Positions 14,181-21,644 of a DNA stretch of 29,169 nucleotides are shown one piece after another. Position 1 is the first letter of the stretch. Each line of letters begins with the position of its first letter. Both the position numbers and the translations under genes were made by a program. The DNA is taken from positions 1 to 29,169 of the forward strand of contig JAAYKB010000109.1 of NCBI GenBank assembly GCA_012522615.1. The letters are read 5' to 3'. The notes beneath the pieces were generated by a model. That model was not told the origin of the DNA. It searched no databases and saw nothing but the letters and a program-made list of their open reading frames with translations. The DNA comes from Clostridiales bacterium (GTDB lineage: Bacteria > Bacillota > Clostridia > Oscillospirales > Acutalibacteraceae).

Positions 14181-15797
14181 ATGGGTGATACATCATATGC
14201 CTTAACAACGTATATCTGGGACAGGGATCATCCCGACGCCGTCCCCAAGCATCCGCGCGCGGTTGCCCTGGGGATATTCGACGGGGTGCATCTCGGACAC
14301 CGCGCGGTCATCCTGAAGGCCTGCGGGGTCGAACTGCCGGACGGCGGGCGCGCCGCTTCCGCCGTTTTTACGTTTTTGCAGCCGCCGTCCCTGATGCCCA
14401 CAAAGGCGGCGTGCGAGCTGATGTCCGAGGAGCAGAAAAAGGCGGCCTTCAAGGGGCTGGGCGTCGATGAGTGGATACTCGCCGATTTTGAGGCTATACG
14501 CGACTATACCCCCGAACGGTTTGTAAAGGAATTTCTGCATGAACGGCTGGACGCCCGCCGCGTCTGCTGCGGCTTTAACTACCGGTTCGGCAAGGGCGGA
14601 ACCGGAACGCCGGACATGCTGCGCACGCTGTGTGGGCCTCTCGGAATCGAGGTTGAGGTTGTCGAGCCGGTAATCGCAAACGGACAGCCGGTCAGCGCCA
14701 GCCGCATACGGAAATATATCGAAGACGGCGATATTGAGCAGGCGACCAAGCTGCTCGGGCATCCCTTTACGCTTGATATAACGGTTGTGGGGGGACAGCG
14801 GCTCGGGCATCTGCTCGGAACCCCCACCATCAACCAGCCCCTTCCGCCTGATTTTGTCCGCCCGAAATTCGGGGTGTACGCTTCGAGCGTGGAGGTCGAC
14901 GGGCGGGTGACCCACGGGGTCACCAACATAGGAGTCCGCCCTACCGTCGGGGCAAAACAACCCCTTGCCGAAACATGGATAGCCGGATTTGACGGCGATC
15001 TTTACGGCAGAAAGGTTCCGGTCTCACTGATAAAATTTCTCCGCCCCGAGCAGAAGTTCAACACCATTGTCGAGCTGCAAAAGCAGATTCTGCGCGACTC
15101 GGAGCAGGCTCGTATTGCCGTTATGGGAAAGGGCGACGACAGGGTGCGGGCGGTACTGTTCGATTTTGACGACACCCTGCAAAACAGGCCGGCCGCATTT
15201 TTGCGGTACTGCGATTTCTTTTTTAAGAAATATTTCCCCGACATGCCAAAGGACGAGGTGGAAAAACGCAGTCGGGATATGCTGGTCCGGAACAACGGAG
15301 GGTATGTCAATTACATCGATTACTTTCTGACTCTTTTTGAGGATTGGGAATGGAAGGACGCCCCTCCGGTCGGTGAGGTTTACCGTGAGCTGCAGTTCAG
15401 ATTTCCCGACTTTACCGAGCTGTTTCCCGATGCGGTCGAGGTCCTGAAAGAGCTCAAGCGTCGCGGACTGCTTGTGGGGGTCATCACAAACGGACCGTCG
15501 TTGATACAAAACCGCAAGCTGGACATCAGCGGGATAAGACCCCTGCTTGATATTGCGGTGGTGTCGGGCGACGAATTTGTGCATAAGCCCGATCCCGAGA
15601 TATTCCGCCGCGCCGCCGCCCGTCTCGGGGTGTCATGTGAAAGCTGCATCTATGTCGGGGATCACCCGGTCAACGACATACAGGGCGCAAAGAGCGCGGG
15701 CATGAGGCCGGTTTACATCAACGCCTTCGGGAGCGACGTCCATCCGGAAGACGTGCCCGAAATCAGTAGTCTAAGCCAGCTGCTGGACATGGTATAA
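14181..15797 (+). CDS. ribF: Bifunctional riboflavin kinase/FAD synthetase fused to a HAD-family phosphatase
   Basis: A 538-residue single reading frame with two parts. Residues 1-310 are a complete RibF: nucleotidyltransferase motif GIFDGVHLGH (31-40), SASRIR (172-177), and the flavokinase GTPTIN (213-218), NIGVRPT (249-255), ETW (264-266) and LRPEQKFNTIVELQKQI. It makes FMN and then FAD from riboflavin. Residues 322-538 are a complete HAD hydrolase with a helical C1 cap: DFDDT (328-332), TNG (436-438), Lys469 and GDHPVND (493-499), so every catalytic motif is intact. Ordinary RibF ends near residue 310. The HAD substrate is unknown; FMN, the ribitylaminouracil phosphate intermediate or another flavin nucleotide would fit the fusion logic. 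AAAGGA lies 9 nt before the ATG. Last gene of the nusA-infB operon. Confidence 0.93.
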   Translation: MGDTSYALTTYIWDRDHPDAVPKHPRAVALGIFDGVHLGHRAVILKACGVELPDGGRAASAVFTFLQPPSLMPTKAACELMSEEQKKAAFKGLGVDEWILADFEAIRDYTPERFVKEFLHERLDARRVCCGFNYRFGKGGTGTPDMLRTLCGPLGIEVEVVEPVIANGQPVSASRIRKYIEDGDIEQATKLLGHPFTLDITVVGGQRLGHLLGTPTINQPLPPDFVRPKFGVYASSVEVDGRVTHGVTNIGVRPTVGAKQPLAETWIAGFDGDLYGRKVPVSLIKFLRPEQKFNTIVELQKQILRDSEQARIAVMGKGDDRVRAVLFDFDDTLQNRPAAFLRYCDFFFKKYFPDMPKDEVEKRSRDMLVRNNGGYVNYIDYFLTLFEDWEWKDAPPVGEVYRELQFRFPDFTELFPDAVEVLKELKRRGLLVGVITNGPSLIQNRKLDISGIRPLLDIAVVSGDEFVHKPDPEIFRRAAARLGVSCESCIYVGDHPVNDIQGAKSAGMRPVYINAFGSDVHPEDVPEISSLSQLLDMV

Positions 15798-15846
15798 GCA
15801 TTTTCGGATTGTCGGCTGAGGGGATAACGGGTTTACAATTATGTAA

Positions 15847-15875
15847 TTGAAAGCGTTATAAATACGCTGTATAAT
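15847..15875 (+). promoter_or_regulatory. Promoter of the lipoprotein/two-component operon
   Basis: TTGAAA (15847-15852), 17 bp and perfect TATAAT (15870-15875). An inverted repeat AGCGT-N7-ACGCT (15852-15868) fills the spacer, in a position where a bound regulator could affect polymerase. Confidence 0.82.
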
Positions 15876-15910
15876 AACATTGCACTGAAAGACGAAAGGA
15901 TGTGGACGGC

Positions 15911-17275
15911 GTGAAAAGGCTGGCTGCGATTATGGCGGCTGCAGCGATATGCATGTTGATGTCGGGATGCAGTATCGGCATGGATGTCGAGGCGCTTTTG
16001 CGTCCTCCGCGTCCGACAGGCGAGCAGAAGAAGATTCAACAGGCGCTGGAAAGCCATATAAGAAAGCTGCACAAGGAATCGCCCGAGCTCCCGGGCGGGT
16101 ATCTGCTCAAATACCCCAAATCGGGACCATACCGTTCGGCGTTCGTAATCAAGGACATGGACAACGACGGCAGGGACGAGGCCATTGTTCTTTACAGTCT
16201 GGGCAGCGAAAAAGGCATGGTGCGGCTGAACCTTCTGACCCAGAGCAAGGACGGCTGGACATCGGTCAGCGACGTCGAAGGAGCTAGCGCCGATATCGAC
16301 CGCATCCAGTTCGGGGATCTCGACGGGGACGGCACAAACGAGATTTTGACCGGATGGAATATCGACAACCTGAGCTACCGCCAGCTTATCATGTATTCCC
16401 TCGCCGACGGGGTTCTGAACGAGCGGTACAAGGAGCTGTACAGCGAGTTTCTGGTCGGCAGGTTTACCGATTCGGGCAGGGACAGCCTGATGATTCTGCA
16501 TATCAATCCGACGGACAAGGTCACCACCGCCAAGCTTTTGCAGACCAAGGCGGAAAAAAACACCCAGGTAGCCATACTTGCCGAGCTCGGCACCGCGCGT
16601 CTTGACGGGTATATCAGCAGCTTTGCAAACCCGGTCATGGTTCCGCTGTCGGACACCGTAAACGGGGTTTATGCGGACGGGATACGCAGCTCCGGCGGGA
16701 TGGTCACCGAGCTTATTTACTGGGACGGCAGCCAGCTGCGCGCCCCGTTTTATGACCGCGAGCAAAACAAGAACGAGCTCACCTTCCGCGACGCCATGCT
16801 GCCGTCGAGGGATCTCAACGGGGACGGAACAATCGAATGGCCCAGAACCAAGCCTTTGGCAGGATACAAAAATTCCGCGGCGGATAAAATCTGGTATACC
16901 GTATGGAGCAGCTGGAATTTTGAAGCCGAAAAGGTCATAAACGAGTTTTCATGCGTATTCAATCTCACCGACGGATATTATTTTCTGACGGACGACGAAT
17001 GGGAAGGGCAGTTTACGGCTTCGTACGACAAGCCCGCCCATACCCTGTCGCTTCATAAGATATCGGACGGAAAAATCAAAGATACCTTTTTTAAAATGAG
17101 GGCGCAATACAAAAAGACAATGGTAAACGAGCCGCAGGAATCCGGGAACGAGCAGGAGGTTTTTGAGGTGTTTGAGGACCTTCCGAATGTAAGATTTCTG
17201 GTGAAATATACCGACGAAAAGCCCTTTAACCTTAATTATGACCGGATCAGCTATCGGGTTACCTTTATTCCGTAA
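15911..17275 (+). CDS. Lipoprotein with FG-GAP/calcium-loop repeats, next to a two-component system
   Basis: A 454-residue protein with a lipoprotein signal (MKRLAAIMAAAAICMLMSGC, lipidated Cys20), so it should be anchored to the outer face of the membrane. Three loops of the DxDxDGxxE type are visible: DMDNDGRDE (82-90), DLDGDGTNE (136-144) and DLNGDGTIE (301-309). Such loops bind Ca2+ in FG-GAP/VCBS beta-propeller blades. The N-terminal part (35-60) is a charged helix. I do not recognise a named family. The GTG at 15911 is chosen because AAAGGA lies 10 nt upstream and the signal peptide then starts normally; the GTG at 15902 abuts the ribosome binding site. It is the first gene behind the promoter at 15847 and ends 36 nt before the response regulator, suggesting a joint sensing role. 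Confidence 0.8.
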   Translation: MKRLAAIMAAAAICMLMSGCSIGMDVEALLRPPRPTGEQKKIQQALESHIRKLHKESPELPGGYLLKYPKSGPYRSAFVIKDMDNDGRDEAIVLYSLGSEKGMVRLNLLTQSKDGWTSVSDVEGASADIDRIQFGDLDGDGTNEILTGWNIDNLSYRQLIMYSLADGVLNERYKELYSEFLVGRFTDSGRDSLMILHINPTDKVTTAKLLQTKAEKNTQVAILAELGTARLDGYISSFANPVMVPLSDTVNGVYADGIRSSGGMVTELIYWDGSQLRAPFYDREQNKNELTFRDAMLPSRDLNGDGTIEWPRTKPLAGYKNSAADKIWYTVWSSWNFEAEKVINEFSCVFNLTDGYYFLTDDEWEGQFTASYDKPAHTLSLHKISDGKIKDTFFKMRAQYKKTMVNEPQESGNEQEVFEVFEDLPNVRFLVKYTDEKPFNLNYDRISYRVTFIP

Positions 17276-17311
17276 AACAATGCCGTATAACGGGAAAGGA
17301 TGGTTTTGCAG

Positions 17312-18013
17312 TTGAAGAGGGTTTTGGTTTGTGAGGATGAGGCCTCGATCCGCGAGTTTGTTGTTATTAATCTCAAGCGGGCCGGTTACGAGGTCGTGGA
17401 AGCCGGGTCGGGCGAGGACGCTCTCCGGCTGTATGACGAGCAGCAGGGCGATTTTGAAGTTGCCCTTCTCGACATTATGCTCCCCGGGATGGACGGATTT
17501 GCTGTCTGCCGCGAGCTGCGGGAGCGCAACGAGAGTATAGGTATTATCATATTGACCGCGCGCACACAGGAGATGGAAAAGGTGGGCGGTCTGATGATGG
17601 GGGCGGACGATTATGTGACCAAGCCGTTCAGCCCGTCCGAACTTGTGGCGCGGGTTGACGCCCTCCACCGCCGCGTGATTGCGGCGCGGGAAAGGGAGGC
17701 GGTCAACTATCTTGAGAAGATTGTCAGCGGCGAATTTGTTCTCAACCTCCGCAACCGCACCCTGAAAAAGCAGGGACAGCTTGTTGAGCTGACCCAGGTC
17801 GAGTTTCAGATTATGGAATATTTCTTTGCAAATCAGGGCAAGGCGCTGAGCCGAACCGATATCCTCAACCGAGTCTGGGGGGAGGAGTATTTCGGCGAGG
17901 AAAAGATTGTGGATGTCAACATACGGAGACTCAGAATGAAAATCGAGAATGACCCTTCGGAGCCGAGACATATCCTGACCGTCTGGGGCTTGGGCTATAA
18001 ATGGGTAGACTGA
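17312..18013 (+). CDS. OmpR/PhoB-family response regulator
   Basis: A 233-residue two-domain regulator. The receiver (1-118) has the acidic pair in CEDE (8-10), phospho-acceptor Asp54 in LLDIMLPGMDG, Thr82 and Lys104 in TKPFSPSELVARV. The C-terminal winged-helix domain (about 135-230) has LTQVEFQIMEYFFANQGKALSRTDILNRVWG and VDVNIRRLRMKIE...RHILTVWGLGYKW. It should bind DNA when phosphorylated by the kinase encoded next. The TTG at 17312 is favoured: it gives the usual N-terminus (M)KRVLVCEDE with AAAGGA 11 nt upstream. TTG at 17306 is an alternative, and the ATG at 17300 overlaps the ribosome binding site. It is PhoP/WalR-like in sequence, but the target genes cannot be told. Confidence 0.93.
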   Translation: MKRVLVCEDEASIREFVVINLKRAGYEVVEAGSGEDALRLYDEQQGDFEVALLDIMLPGMDGFAVCRELRERNESIGIIILTARTQEMEKVGGLMMGADDYVTKPFSPSELVARVDALHRRVIAAREREAVNYLEKIVSGEFVLNLRNRTLKKQGQLVELTQVEFQIMEYFFANQGKALSRTDILNRVWGEEYFGEEKIVDVNIRRLRMKIENDPSEPRHILTVWGLGYKWVD

Positions 18014-18062
18014 CGGCATATCTGTAACAGGCGACACCGATTAAACGAGAGGAGGATACGGC

Positions 18063-19487
18063 ATGGCGCGCACCAGTATTATGCGCCGCTGGATGATAAA
18101 CAGCGTCGGGATTACCTTGGCGCTTTTGTGCGTTTTCGGCACCGCCTTTATCCTCTCGGTGCGCTCGTATTATCATAAAAGCGTGGAATACTCCCTGTCC
18201 TCCCGCATCAATTCGGTCGAATCGGTTTTAAACCAGATGATTTCCTCCAATTCCTCGGCCCTTAATTTCGACTCGCTGGCACGCGAGCTTGTCGAAAGCT
18301 TTGAGGACAAGGGAAAGCTCGAGATGCAGGTGCTGTCGAGCAGCGGGGTTGTGGTTGTGTCGTCCACCGGATTTGATTCCGAAAAAACCGTCGGCGACGA
18401 TTATAATAAGGCTCAGCTTGCCGAGAATAACCGGGGAAGCTGGGTCGGCAGAAACGACGCGGGCGAGCATGTGATGTCAATGACGCTTGCCCTGCAGGGC
18501 CCGGACGGCACGGTTTTCGGCGGCATACGGTATATCGCCTCCCTTGCGCAGATAGACCGCCAAATCTGGGTGTTTTTCGGGATGGTGGCCGTGGTAGGCG
18601 TTGCGGTGCTGTTTTTTATGCTGATTGTCAACTCCTATCTGGTCAGCTCGATTGTGCAGCCCGTTTCGGAAATCAACCGCGCGGCGCGCCAGATTGCTTT
18701 GGGGGATTACGATTCGAGAATCGCCAAAAAAAGCGATGACGAGATGGGCGACCTGTGCGACACCATAAATTATATGGCAAGCGAAATTTCGGCGGCCGAG
18801 CGGATGAAGAGCGATTTTATCTCCTCGGTTTCCCATGAGCTTCGCACCCCGCTTACCGCAATCAAGGGCTGGGCAGAAACCATGAATCAGGCCGACGCCT
18901 CGGATACCGAGCTTATCGAAAAGGGGCTTGAGGTGATTGCGGGAGAGGTGGAACGCCTTTCCGGAATTGTCGAGGAGCTTCTCGACTTTTCGAGGATGCA
19001 GGGCGGACATCTTGTCATGAAGTTCGAGCGTATCGACGTTTCGGCCGAGCTCGGCGAGGCCGTCGTGCTGTTCCGCGACCGGGCGGTGCGCGAGTCTGTT
19101 TCCTTGCAGTATATCGAGCCCGAAAGCCTTCCTCCGGTTTTGGGCGACCACGACCGGCTAAAGCAGGTGTTTATAAATATTATCGAAAACGCCATAAAGT
19201 ACTCAAACCCGGGCGGGCTTATACGGATTGAAACCGCCGATATGGGGAGCAGCGTCCAGATTGTAATCAGCGATACCGGAGTGGGCATTTCCAAAGAGGA
19301 TCTGCCCAACATCAAAAAGAAGTTTTTTAAGGCAAATAGGAGCAGACCCGGCTCGGGGATAGGGCTGGCGCTTGCCGATGAGATTATAAGGCGGCATAAG
19401 GGACGGCTGGATATTGACAGCGAGGAGGGCGTCGGCACGACGGTTACAATTACCCTGCCCGTCGCCCCCGCCGAAAGCCGTACGTGA
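18063..19487 (+). CDS. Sensor histidine kinase
   Basis: A 474-residue membrane kinase. Helix 1 (12-33) and helix 2 (about 168-190) flank an extracytoplasmic sensor region of about 135 residues that looks like a PAS/Cache-type fold (LEMQVLSSSGVVVVSSTG and GPDGTVFGGIRYIASL). A HAMP linker (190-245) with IVQPVSEINRAARQIALGDYDSRI follows. The HisKA helix carries the phospho-acceptor His258 (SVSHELRTPLTAIKGW), and the ATPase has N376 (IIENAIKYS), DTGVGIS (404-410) and GSGIGLAL (430-437). It therefore autophosphorylates and should pass phosphate to the regulator encoded 49 nt upstream. GGAGGA lies 6 nt before the ATG. The calcium-loop lipoprotein of the same operon is a candidate input. Confidence 0.94.
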   Translation: MARTSIMRRWMINSVGITLALLCVFGTAFILSVRSYYHKSVEYSLSSRINSVESVLNQMISSNSSALNFDSLARELVESFEDKGKLEMQVLSSSGVVVVSSTGFDSEKTVGDDYNKAQLAENNRGSWVGRNDAGEHVMSMTLALQGPDGTVFGGIRYIASLAQIDRQIWVFFGMVAVVGVAVLFFMLIVNSYLVSSIVQPVSEINRAARQIALGDYDSRIAKKSDDEMGDLCDTINYMASEISAAERMKSDFISSVSHELRTPLTAIKGWAETMNQADASDTELIEKGLEVIAGEVERLSGIVEELLDFSRMQGGHLVMKFERIDVSAELGEAVVLFRDRAVRESVSLQYIEPESLPPVLGDHDRLKQVFINIIENAIKYSNPGGLIRIETADMGSSVQIVISDTGVGISKEDLPNIKKKFFKANRSRPGSGIGLALADEIIRRHKGRLDIDSEEGVGTTVTITLPVAPAESRT

Positions 19488-19514
19488 TTCCCAAAACGAA
19501 AGGATATATTACTT

Positions 19515-20549
19515 ATGAAACAGAAGGTTAAAAAGACTTCCATCGGCGGGCAGGCGCTTATTGAAGGGATTATGATGCGCGGTCCCGAAAAAACCGCCAT
19601 GGCGGTGCGCGATCCCGAGGGCGAGATTGTTTTGGAAAGCTGGGCGACCTCCGGCAAAAAACGCCCCGCCGTGTTCAAGGCACCGTTTGTCAGGGGGACA
19701 TTCAATTTTATCGATTCGATGATAATAGGTTACCGCTGTCTGATGCGTTCGGCCGAGCTGGCGGGTCTTGACGAGGATAATTCCAAGCCGCGCAAGAAGG
19801 GTGCGGCCGAGCTGTTGACGTCCGCGGGGGGCTGCGACGCACAGGACACCGCGGAGGAAAATCCGCCAAGTGCGCCTGAAACCGACGAAAAAAAAGAGAA
19901 ATCCTCGGGGCTCGGCGGATTTTGGATGACGCTGATCCTAATACTGAGCATAGTCTTGGGAGTGGCAATCGCCATAGGACTGTTTATGACCCTGCCGATA
20001 TTTCTATTCAACCTGCTGGGCAGACTGGTTCCCTCTGTGGAGGATAATCTGCTTTTGCGGGCGGTCTTTGAAGGGGTCGTGAAAATATTTTTGTTTGTTG
20101 GATATATTTCGGCGGTCTCTTTGATGAAGGATATCAAGCGGGTGTTTATGTACCACGGCGCCGAGCACAAGACCATCTTCTGCTATGAAAAGGGCGAGGA
20201 GCTTACGGTTGAGAATGTGCGCCGCCATTCCAGGTTTCATCCGAGGTGCGGGACGTCCTTTATGATTTTCATGCTGATAGTCGGTATCTTTATTTCAATA
20301 TTTATTCCTGTCAAAACCCCGATTTTGAGGACCGGAATCAAGCTGCTCACCATTCCGGTGGTTGTGGGCATCGGCTATGAGCTTATCAAGCTTGCGGGCA
20401 GGAGCGACCACTGGCTTGTCCGCGCAATTTCGACGCCCGGCATATGGCTTCAGCGCATCACGACCAAGGAGCCGACCGACGACATGATCGAGGTGGCGAT
20501 TAAGGCTTTCGGCGAGGTTGTCCCCGAGGACGGCTCGGATCAGATATAA
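19515..20549 (+). CDS. yqhQ: DUF1385 membrane protein YqhQ
   Basis: A 344-residue protein of the DUF1385 family. The signature IGGQALIEGIMMRGPEKTAMAVRDPEGEIV opens it (10-40), and the second signature MYHGAEHKTIFCYEKGEELTVENVRRHSRFHPRCGTSFM lies in the second half. Several membrane helices lie between about residues 138 and 290. An acidic stretch at about 100-130 separates the first domain from the helices. The His-rich HGAEH and RFHPRCG motifs could bind metal, but no biochemical function is established for the family. AAAGGA lies 10 nt upstream of the ATG. In Clostridia yqhQ commonly sits beside prmC and prfA; here prmC follows after 14 nt and no prfA is present. Confidence 0.9.
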   Translation: MKQKVKKTSIGGQALIEGIMMRGPEKTAMAVRDPEGEIVLESWATSGKKRPAVFKAPFVRGTFNFIDSMIIGYRCLMRSAELAGLDEDNSKPRKKGAAELLTSAGGCDAQDTAEENPPSAPETDEKKEKSSGLGGFWMTLILILSIVLGVAIAIGLFMTLPIFLFNLLGRLVPSVEDNLLLRAVFEGVVKIFLFVGYISAVSLMKDIKRVFMYHGAEHKTIFCYEKGEELTVENVRRHSRFHPRCGTSFMIFMLIVGIFISIFIPVKTPILRTGIKLLTIPVVVGIGYELIKLAGRSDHWLVRAISTPGIWLQRITTKEPTDDMIEVAIKAFGEVVPEDGSDQI

Positions 20550-20563
20550 AGGGATGTCAGCCG

Positions 20564-21409
20564 ATGACATATCTTGAGTTGTACCGCAGGGCCGAAAAAA
20601 TAATAGAGCGGGCGGGCTGCGGCAGTCCGGCGTTTGACGCAGGCTGTCTGCTCGGGGATATAACCGGAATCGAGCGCGGGATGCTGCCGATAAAAGGCGG
20701 AGAGACCGCGCCCGCCGCTTTATGCGAAAAAATGCTCGACGCGGCGCGGCAGCGGGCGGCGGGCAAACCGCTGCAGTATATCCTCGGAAGGTGGGATTTT
20801 TTATCCCTGACGCTGGAGGTCGGCGAGGGGGTGCTTATCCCCCGCCCCGATACCGAGGTTTTGTGCCAAACGGCGGCAGGTCTTCTCAAAGGCAAAAGGT
20901 CGCCGAAGGTGGTTGACCTCTGCGCGGGCAGCGGCTGCGTGGGACTTGGGGTGGCAAGCCTTTTACCCGACGTCGAGGTGACCGCGGTCGAGCTGTCCGG
21001 ACGGGCGATGGATTATCTTGTCCGCAACTGCGCGCGATACCCGATGTTCAAGGTCAATCCCGTGCAGGCCGATGTTCTGAAGCCTGACGACAGGTTTGAC
21101 CGCGAATATGACGCGGTTCTGGCAAACCCGCCGTATATCCCGACCGAAGAGCTGCCCTCGCTTATGCGGGAGGTAAAGCATGAGCCGGAAATGGCGCTTG
21201 ACGGGGGCGATGGGCTGATTTTTTACCGCGCGATAGCAAAAATCTGGATACCAAAGCTTGTTGAGGGCGGAATCTGCGCGGTCGAGGTGGGAATCGGGCA
21301 GGCGGAGGAGGTCGCCGTCCTGTTTCGGGACGCGGGGCTTCGGGATATTCAAAAGATCCGTGATCTCGGCGGTATAGAGCGAGTGGTCGCCGGAATCAGG
21401 CAGACCTAA
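20564..21409 (+). CDS. prmC: Release factor glutamine methyltransferase PrmC
   Basis: A 281-residue SAM-dependent methyltransferase that methylates the GGQ glutamine of release factors RF1 and RF2. The N-terminal helical domain ends in KPLQYILGRWDF (68-79). The SAM-binding loop is VDLCAGSGCVGLG (117-129), preceded by LIPRPDTEVL. The catalytic NPPY is at 188-191 (VLANPPYIPTEELP), which recognises the substrate glutamine. The terminal GLRDIQKIRDLGGIERVVAG is typical. Its usual partner prfA is not encoded next to it. The gene ends the lipoprotein-RR-HK-yqhQ-prmC run and is followed by a strong terminator. Length is normal. Confidence 0.94.
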   Translation: MTYLELYRRAEKIIERAGCGSPAFDAGCLLGDITGIERGMLPIKGGETAPAALCEKMLDAARQRAAGKPLQYILGRWDFLSLTLEVGEGVLIPRPDTEVLCQTAAGLLKGKRSPKVVDLCAGSGCVGLGVASLLPDVEVTAVELSGRAMDYLVRNCARYPMFKVNPVQADVLKPDDRFDREYDAVLANPPYIPTEELPSLMREVKHEPEMALDGGDGLIFYRAIAKIWIPKLVEGGICAVEVGIGQAEEVAVLFRDAGLRDIQKIRDLGGIERVVAGIRQT

Positions 21410-21452
21410 CTCCAAACAGAGATTCTGTAATTGATATATGCAAAAAATACAG

Positions 21453-21488
21453 CTCCCGCTCCCATATTGCCTGTGGGGGCGGGAGTTT
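21453..21488 (+). terminator. Intrinsic terminator after prmC
   Basis: A 12-bp GC-rich stem (21453-21464 with 21474-21485), a 9-nt loop and TTTAAT downstream. It closes the operon begun at 15847. Confidence 0.88.
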
Positions 21489-21563
21489 AATCTTGATTAA
21501 TATATAATTTTTTCAGCCACTTGTTTTCGGCAGTATTTTCTTTTTTTATACATTTGGCCCGGG

Positions 21564-21616
21564 TATAATCGAAACGTTGATATTTACTAATTACTCCGCT
21601 CCGTCAGATTATCAAC
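21564..21616 (+). promoter_or_regulatory. Possible promoter -10 and leader inverted repeat of the dehydratase gene
   Basis: A perfect TATAAT lies at 21564-21569, but no good -35 box is visible 17 bp upstream (only T-rich sequence). Immediately after it, GTTGATA (21576-21582) and TATCAAC (21610-21616) form a 7-bp inverted repeat spanning the expected leader and ending just before the first possible start codon. Confidence 0.45.
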
Positions 21617-21644
21617 CAAAATGTATAAAGAGTTGATGATAACG

